Notes under the pieces: generated by a model
Databases searched by the model: none
What the model saw: only the letters and a program-made list of their open reading frames with translations
What the model was told of the DNA's origin: nothing
Position numbers and translations under genes: made by a program
Assembly: GCA_009746045.1 (NCBI GenBank)
Contig: RPFO01000065.1
Span: forward strand, 9,488,628-9,552,627
Direction of reading: 5' to 3'
DNA: 64,000 bases
From: Mesostigma viride
Taxonomy: Eukaryota > Streptophyta > Mesostigmatophyceae > Mesostigmatales > Mesostigmataceae
In this document: positions 59,086 through 64,000 of the stretch, piece after piece
Position numbering within the stretch: position 1 is the stretch's first letter
Layout: each line of letters opens with the position of its first letter

Positions 59086-60220
59086 CCGATGGATCGCAAA
59101 TAACCCCGAGTGCGCGGAAAAAATCGGCTTGCAGGCGACCTCTCCACCCTCGCCGGAGCCACCGCACCACGAGGAACCGCCTGCGCGACCTACTGATGGA
59201 CGATATTGGACGTTCAACGAGGCCGTCGCCGCAGCGGATTCCCGGCCAGAGCATCACGAGCCTGGCAGGCCCTCGAGAGAGCGCGGGGCGACGCGCAAAA
59301 CCGCGAAGGGGTATATCGGCAGGCTGCGAGTTCTCCTTGACAAAATGGGGTGCTCGCAGGACGAATCAGTCGACTGCCTCGCAGACACCGCCCGTGTCCT
59401 GCGCGTCGTCCACGAAACCTCGGAACCCAAACGCAAGCTCGCACACTCGAAAGAGGATGCGTGGAGGGAGAACGAGAAGAACTTGCTCGGAGTGATAAAC
59501 GGGGTGAATCGAATGATGCCACCTGAGAAGAGGCTCCCACGCGACGTGACGGACGCGTACGCTGCTCGAGTCAATGAGCTGAAGGTCGGCGATCTCGACA
59601 GGAAATTCGACAGGGCCGAGAGCAAGCCACTGAGGTACACGTACGAGCAGCTCCAGCGGATCGCCGCCGCCGAGTACAAAAAGGACCCTACGTCTGACGC
59701 CGCTTTGATGGGTCTTATTTACCTGTCCGGCGAGAAACTGCCACCGACCAGGTACGACCACGACAAAATGCGCATCGTCAGTTCTATCAGCGAGCTCGAG
59801 CCACACGAGAACGGATACATTCCGAGCGAGCGCCGCATGATAATTCAACGTTTTAAGACGGCAGAGACGTACGGCACGTACGACTACCAAATTCCAGACG
59901 GGTACAAGAAGCTGATTAACGCGTTGCAGGCTCGAGCTGATCAGAAGTACGTGTTCGAGGACCCAAAAAATCCAGGCGAATACATGAAGCACGAGTATTA
60001 TTCTGCGAAGTACAACCGCATCTACCACGGCATTGATGCAACGAGGCAGGCGTACATCACCCGTTTCTTGAAGGGCGCTTCGTGGAAAAAGCGAAAATGG
60101 GCTGGTGACTTGATGGGGCACGACGTACTTACAGGAGCCGTTTACGAGCGGCAGGCGGGGGACCCCTCTCCCCAGGGCGGCGAGACTGGCGGACGTCGGC
60201 TGAGGCCGAGGAAAAAGTAG
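58937..60220 (+). CDS. Tyrosine recombinase (integrase)
   Basis: 427 residues from MFSHQMTVTVEERREQWRRA; the internal Met at 58952 is an alternative start. The catalytic part shows first Arg in LPPTRYDHDKMRI, Lys in IIQRFKTAETYG, second Arg in GIDATRQAYITRF, His in DLMGHDVLTGAVY and the Tyr nucleophile in the same block. This is the PP-x-R subgroup seen in giant-virus and PLV recombinases. It would integrate or resolve the viral genome. Intact; all catalytic positions are present except that the box II residue is Asp where His is common. Confidence 0.8.
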   Translation: MFSHQMTVTVEERREQWRRAQAKRRAIARDQTNCISAKSKVKKGVWNPSDRWIANNPECAEKIGLQATSPPSPEPPHHEEPPARPTDGRYWTFNEAVAAADSRPEHHEPGRPSRERGATRKTAKGYIGRLRVLLDKMGCSQDESVDCLADTARVLRVVHETSEPKRKLAHSKEDAWRENEKNLLGVINGVNRMMPPEKRLPRDVTDAYAARVNELKVGDLDRKFDRAESKPLRYTYEQLQRIAAAEYKKDPTSDAALMGLIYLSGEKLPPTRYDHDKMRIVSSISELEPHENGYIPSERRMIIQRFKTAETYGTYDYQIPDGYKKLINALQARADQKYVFEDPKNPGEYMKHEYYSAKYNRIYHGIDATRQAYITRFLKGASWKKRKWAGDLMGHDVLTGAVYERQAGDPSPQGGETGGRRLRPRKK

Positions 60221-60569
60221 ACAGTTTTCCCGTGGGAAATTTTCATGAATGTCGAAAAGGATATCCTAAACTGCATGCATTATACAGGAAATAAAAAAGT
60301 TCCATGGGACCATTTTTCTCAAGGGTCGAGGTTCGAGGGTCTGTGTGGTTTTTAGACGAACTGAAATTTTTTAATCGAAACTTTTTTTTTTCTAAGCATA
60401 CGGTATACAACCTTCCAGAATGGTCTCGAACTTCAACCTGCATGACGACACGGTCGACCGACACGACGTAACCGACAAGCCGACACGATTCGATTCCTCG
60501 TGGGAGATCTCCCACGGGAATAAAGGCGGACTCTCCCACGACAATCCGCACTCTCGCGCTCACACCACC
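60221..60569. promoter_or_regulatory. Intergenic region with CCCACGGGAAA palindromes
   Basis: TTTTCCCGTGGGAAAT at 60225-60240 directly follows the recombinase gene. An 18-bp perfect palindrome, CGTGGGAGATCTCCCACG, lies at 60499-60516, and CTCTCCCACGACA lies at about 60531. They are 54-71 bp upstream of the primase ATG. The same motif is repeated in both inverted repeats. The region is likely a promoter, operator or replication-related site. An upstream open frame from 60420 crosses it, but I consider it non-coding. Confidence 0.5.
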
Positions 60570-61652
60570 ATGGAGGCTCCCGGTCCACCCATCACCGCAA
60601 AGATGATCAAGCTCGCGCGGAGGATTAAATCTAAGAACTGGAACGATAACGCCCTAGAGCTATCCGCTAACGAAGCGCTCAGGCTCATTCGCGCTGGCGG
60701 CCATTGGTGCGAGGTTCTAAAAGAAGACGATGTTGTCAAGCCATATCTCGATTACGACCTCAAATTCGATCACGAGGAAGGAGAGCCGGGAGTCACCGTC
60801 GACGACATCATCAACGACGTCTTCGAAAATTGTAACATCAACCATGAGAACGTCAAAGTACTCACGCGTCGTCCGCGTTGGGTCGAAACCAAGGGCAAGA
60901 GGACGTTCAAGTACTCGTTCCGTGTCTACGTGAAGGGTTGGAAAGTGACGGTGAAGGATATGGGGCGTCTCATGAAGGCCAAACTTCTGCAGCTCCCCGG
61001 ATGGGACGATTCCATTTACAACGACGGCCGATTGCTGAACTGTGTGTATAACACGAAGGACGTCGAGCCAGGATGCCCAATTCTCTCTCCCGTTGACGAC
61101 AACGAGCCCATCGAAACGTTTGTCGCTCAATTGGTGGACGACGATGCAAAGTGGCTGCCTGTCGACGACTTGATCGACGGTCTCGAGCCTCCAGCAAAAA
61201 AAGGGAAAAAGTCGAGCGGTGGCAAGCGTGACGTTGGACGCCCTTCGACGAGGGTTTTCGCCACTAGCAGCGACGAAATCACGCACCTGGACAGTGACGA
61301 CATCGCCAACGTCACTTCGCGCATCGTGGCCAGGTGGACCGAGCGTTACCCGAATTTTGAAGACCACGCGCTGGATGCTGCGAGCCTTCACTACTCGAAG
61401 GACCGTGACAACTACGTCCTGCGCACGTTCAGCCACTTGTGCCTCGGAGCTGGCCGCGAGCACGGGAGCAACCACACTTACCTCGTCGTATCGCGTGACG
61501 GCATCGTTCAGAAATGCCACGACTCGGACTGCCGCGACTTCTCGAGCGAAGTTGTCGCTCTCGGCGACGAACTCAAGTCTTTGCTTTTCCCATCCGAGGA
61601 CGCCACGACGTCATACATCTCGCGCACTTCGAGAATTCTCATCGCGGTGTAG
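60570..61652 (+). CDS. Archaeo-eukaryotic primase with C-terminal zinc motif
   Basis: I choose the ATG at 60570 (context CACCATGG); the frame is open from 60420 but crosses the palindromes. AEP motifs: DDVVKPYLDYDLKF (D-x-D metal site), RTFKYSFRVYV, and SIYNDGRLLNCVYNTK. Near the end, LCLGAGREHGSNHTYLVV and QKCHDSDCRDF form a UL52-like zinc motif. The enzyme primes or copies viral DNA. The frame ends at 61652, but the next frame continues as the helicase without a gap. The two were probably one primase-helicase polypeptide with a frameshift near 61600. Confidence 0.75.
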   Translation: MEAPGPPITAKMIKLARRIKSKNWNDNALELSANEALRLIRAGGHWCEVLKEDDVVKPYLDYDLKFDHEEGEPGVTVDDIINDVFENCNINHENVKVLTRRPRWVETKGKRTFKYSFRVYVKGWKVTVKDMGRLMKAKLLQLPGWDDSIYNDGRLLNCVYNTKDVEPGCPILSPVDDNEPIETFVAQLVDDDAKWLPVDDLIDGLEPPAKKGKKSSGGKRDVGRPSTRVFATSSDEITHLDSDDIANVTSRIVARWTERYPNFEDHALDAASLHYSKDRDNYVLRTFSHLCLGAGREHGSNHTYLVVSRDGIVQKCHDSDCRDFSSEVVALGDELKSLLFPSEDATTSYISRTSRILIAV

Positions 61653-63103
61653 CCGAGGCCTGTGTGGTGGGATTTGCTGGGACTTGGCGGTACAGCGGTG
61701 GGTCGTTGTGGAATTTCAGGGACCACAGGTGGCGCCAGCTGATGACTGACGAACCTCTGCGGAACGCCATCGGAGATGCGGACAAGCTCAAGTTAAAGTA
61801 CGAGGAGGTGGCACGCTATTTTTCTGAACGGCGTGACAAGGCCGAGCATCTAGGTGACGACAAGAAGGCGGCGTACTTTGATGCCCTGGCAGATTCCGCT
61901 GCGAAGATCTCTCGCAACTTGCGTGACGGTCCTTACATCAACTACATCCGCAACGAGGTCAGGGCGATCATATACGCCGAGCCAACGGACTTCGTGGAGC
62001 GGCTAGACCGGAATCCATACCTCCTGTGCTTCACTAACGGGGTGCTGGAACTTACTACAATGACCCTGCGCCCTGGACGGCCCGACGACATGCTTTCCAA
62101 GCAGATGAGAATTCCCTACACGCCAGACGCCGACACTTGTGCTATGGAAGTGAAGTTGGAGGAAATTTTCCCAGACGAGGTGACCCGGGCCCACTTTAAG
62201 CGTTTCCTTGGCTCACTGATGGTGGGGGACAATCGTGACGAGCAAGGATACTTTTGGAAGGGTTCAGGACGGAACGGGAAGGGCTTCCTGATGAAAGTAA
62301 TCAGAGAGGCATACGGCGACAATGCGGACACCGTTCGTACTGCTTTCTACACTTCGCAGGAGCGGGACAGTGATGTGGCGACGCCAGAAGTTTTGAGAAT
62401 GCGCGGCATGCGCATCGGTTTGACGAACGAGCTCCAGCGCAACGTCCCTATTGTGGCATCAAAATTCAAGAACATCACAGGCAATGGCGTCTTGAAGGCA
62501 CGCGCTCTCCACTCTAACGAGTACGTGCAATTTCCCACGTCATTCAAGCTTATTTTGGACACAAACAACGACGTGAAATTTGACGAGCACTGCGAGGGGT
62601 TGTGGGACCGCGCTGTCATGTACCCTTTCGTGAGCAAGTTTTGCACGCGGAAAGAGATGGCCGATGAACCTGATCGTCCGCACATGCATCTCGTGGACAC
62701 CACACTGAACGAGCGTGCCAAGGAGTTTGCGTTAGGATTGATGGCGATTTCGATTAGAGAGTGCGTAGTATACCTGGCAGCAACCAGCAAGGACGAGAGG
62801 TGGCCGCCTAGGTCGGAGGAGATGCGAGTCCTGAAGACGGACTCGAAGGTTTCGTCTGATGGTGTGGGTGCCTTTATCGAGGAGCTAAAGAAAAGCGGCG
62901 AGCTTGTCAAGTGCAGCGGAGAGGCAGTGCCTGTAAAGGTTCTTCTCGACGAGTACATTGCTTCGACTGGTATGGATAGCTACAAGGCGAAATTATTTGG
63001 AGACGAGGCAAAGGCGGTTCTGGGCTGCAGGCTGACTCAGTACAAGTTGAGCGACGGTTCCAGGCCGAATTGTTTTATTGGATGGCGGTATTGCCCTTCG
63101 TAA
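61620..63103 (+). CDS. D5-like superfamily 3 helicase
   Basis: The frame is open from 61514, but homology begins near 61620 with NSHRGVAEACVVGFAGTWRY, the D5_N-type region. Walker A is WKGSGRNGKGFLMKV (near 62260), the B-type motif is MRIGLTNELQRN (near 62410), and motif C is SFKLILDTNNDVKF (near 62545). The arginine-finger region is GLWDRAVMYPF. It unwinds viral DNA as a hexamer. Intact from here to the stop at 63103. It has no good ATG of its own at the homology start, supporting fusion to the primase. Confidence 0.78.
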
Positions 63104-63181
63104 GTAATATTTTAATGAAACGATTTTTCACGTGTCAATCGATGGTCCTTCCGCTTTCAGATGGACCCCCAGACGTCACCT
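63104..63181. other. Short spacer before right TIR
   Basis: 78 bp between the helicase stop and the start of the right inverted repeat. AT-rich, no gene. Confidence 0.5.
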
Positions 63182-64000
63182 CACCCCGCCGCGCGGCCCT
63201 CGCCGGGTCCGCCAACTCCCACGCACTGCTCGACCCTCCAGCACCTTACTAAATTTACTAAGCTAACTACAGGTTTTGGGTTTTGTCTGCGGGAAATTAT
63301 GCAAGCCTGTGCATGCACTCTCACTCACATCGAATAAAACCTCCATTTCCAACTGAAAATATCAATTTAGTAGTAAATATAGTTTCCCACGAGAAAACAC
63401 AGCAAGCCCTCACACACACACCACCACCTGGCAGTCCCGCCACTGCTTGGCAGTCCGCGCCCCTCCGCTGCACCCCCGCTGGCCGGCCCCCATGGCCTTT
63501 CCCGTGGGAGATGGATTTATTGGTCATTTTGCCGTGGGAAACTACGTTTTCATAACCATTTGTCGTGGGAGACTATATTTACTAAGTTTTTTTGGGGTTC
63601 TTTTTTTGGGAAATTCAGGTGTGTTTTTGGTGGTGCACACCTGAATTAATTTCCTAGGAATAAAACCCAAAACCCATAGTAAACGTAGTAAACATAGTTT
63701 CCCACGGGAAATGACTTAGTCCCATATCCCACACGCCTCACCCTCTTATGGCATGGTGGGACTGGATGTCACAACCTCGACCTCATGGCAGGTGGCTTGA
63801 ATTTCCTAGAAAAAAAACCCAAAACCCATAGTAAACTTAGTAAATTTAGTCACCCTGGGATGCCAGCATAAGAGTCTACCACCATGGTCACTATAAGGTC
63901 ACTATAGCTACCCTGTACCACACAGCACCTGTAGCACCTTGACCTAATGGCAGCTGGCTTGAATTTCCTAGAAAAAAAACCAAAAAACCATAGTAAACTT
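63182..64000. repeat. PLV right terminal inverted repeat (runs off the window)
   Basis: The reverse complement of 46072-46889 with very few changes, for example one substitution in the frame across the repeat and minor poly-T differences. The window stops inside it, so the outer end and the target duplication are not visible. Confidence 0.92.

Larger units (their letters stand above)
45870..64000. mobile_element. Integrated polinton-like virus (PLV)
   Basis: An 18-kb unit bounded by long inverted repeats, carrying the hallmark set of a PLV: double-jelly-roll major capsid protein, penton-like minor capsid, FtsK/HerA-type packaging ATPase, tyrosine recombinase, AEP primase and SF3 helicase. 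Two divergent gene blocks meet at 57120-57143. No protein-primed PolB, retroviral-type integrase, adenain-type protease or reverse transcriptase is seen, which separates it from classic Polintons/Mavericks. The left boundary is approximate. The right end lies beyond the window. Confidence 0.85.

Noticed and set aside
60420-60569. Upstream extension of the primase frame to an ATG at 60420
   Set aside because: It would translate through the palindromic CCCACGGG motifs. The ATG at 60570 has a better context and lies just before the conserved domain.

Overview
This window is eukaryotic and contains no recognisable single-copy host gene. A tract of about nine CCCTAAA units (45941-46002) is the TTTAGGG telomere type of green algae, land plants and some other protists. 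LINE, Ty1/copia and chromodomain Ty3/gypsy retrotransposons, together with a polinton-like virus (PLV), suggest an algal or algal-like protist. The species cannot be fixed from this sequence.

Left two thirds (about 2.1-42.6 kb): a nested stack of transposons. The base layer is one minus-strand LINE (LINE A). Its ORF1 starts at 42263, its ORF2 ends at 2465, and it finishes in a GGTGAGAAA-type satellite tail (2141-2464). It has been interrupted repeatedly. Two fold-back MITEs lie in ORF2 (2871-3413). A copia element sits in ORF1 (7449-27006, target duplication GTATA). Gypsy-1 sits in the copia RT-RNase H region (9820-20710, target duplication CTAGG). Gypsy-2 sits at the start of ORF1 (27998-42250, target duplication CTGTG). 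A CACTA-like DNA transposon sits inside gypsy-2 pol (33611-37066, TIR CACAACACC). The two gypsy copies can be compared directly. Both carry an LTR-spanning RGG-type ORF, a stand-alone RNase H1-type hybrid-binding ORF, gag, pol with two likely recoding sites, a chromodomain, and a large unknown ORF between pol and the 3' LTR.

42.6-45.7 kb: three more truncated LINE fragments, one on minus and two on plus.

Right third (about 45.9 kb to beyond the window): an integrated PLV-type DNA element with long terminal inverted repeats (at least 818 bp; 46072-46889 and 63182-64000). The right repeat runs off the window. Two gene blocks diverge from 57.1 kb. The leftward block is structural: fibre-like protein, C2H2 protein, penton-like protein, small amphipathic protein, double-jelly-roll major capsid protein, Ig-like/LamG adhesin and small unknown genes. 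The rightward block holds a coiled-coil/AT-hook protein, an FtsK/HerA-type packaging ATPase, a tyrosine recombinase, an archaeo-eukaryotic primase and a superfamily 3 helicase. I see no PolB, no rve integrase and no maturation protease. Several genes (capsid, adhesin, the 48-kb gene, the primase-helicase joint) have frameshifts, so the copy is probably a decaying endogenous virus unless these are sequence errors. The ATPase and recombinase are intact. A CCCACGGGAAA-type palindromic motif recurs in the inverted repeats and just upstream of the primase, and may be a shared regulatory or replication site.
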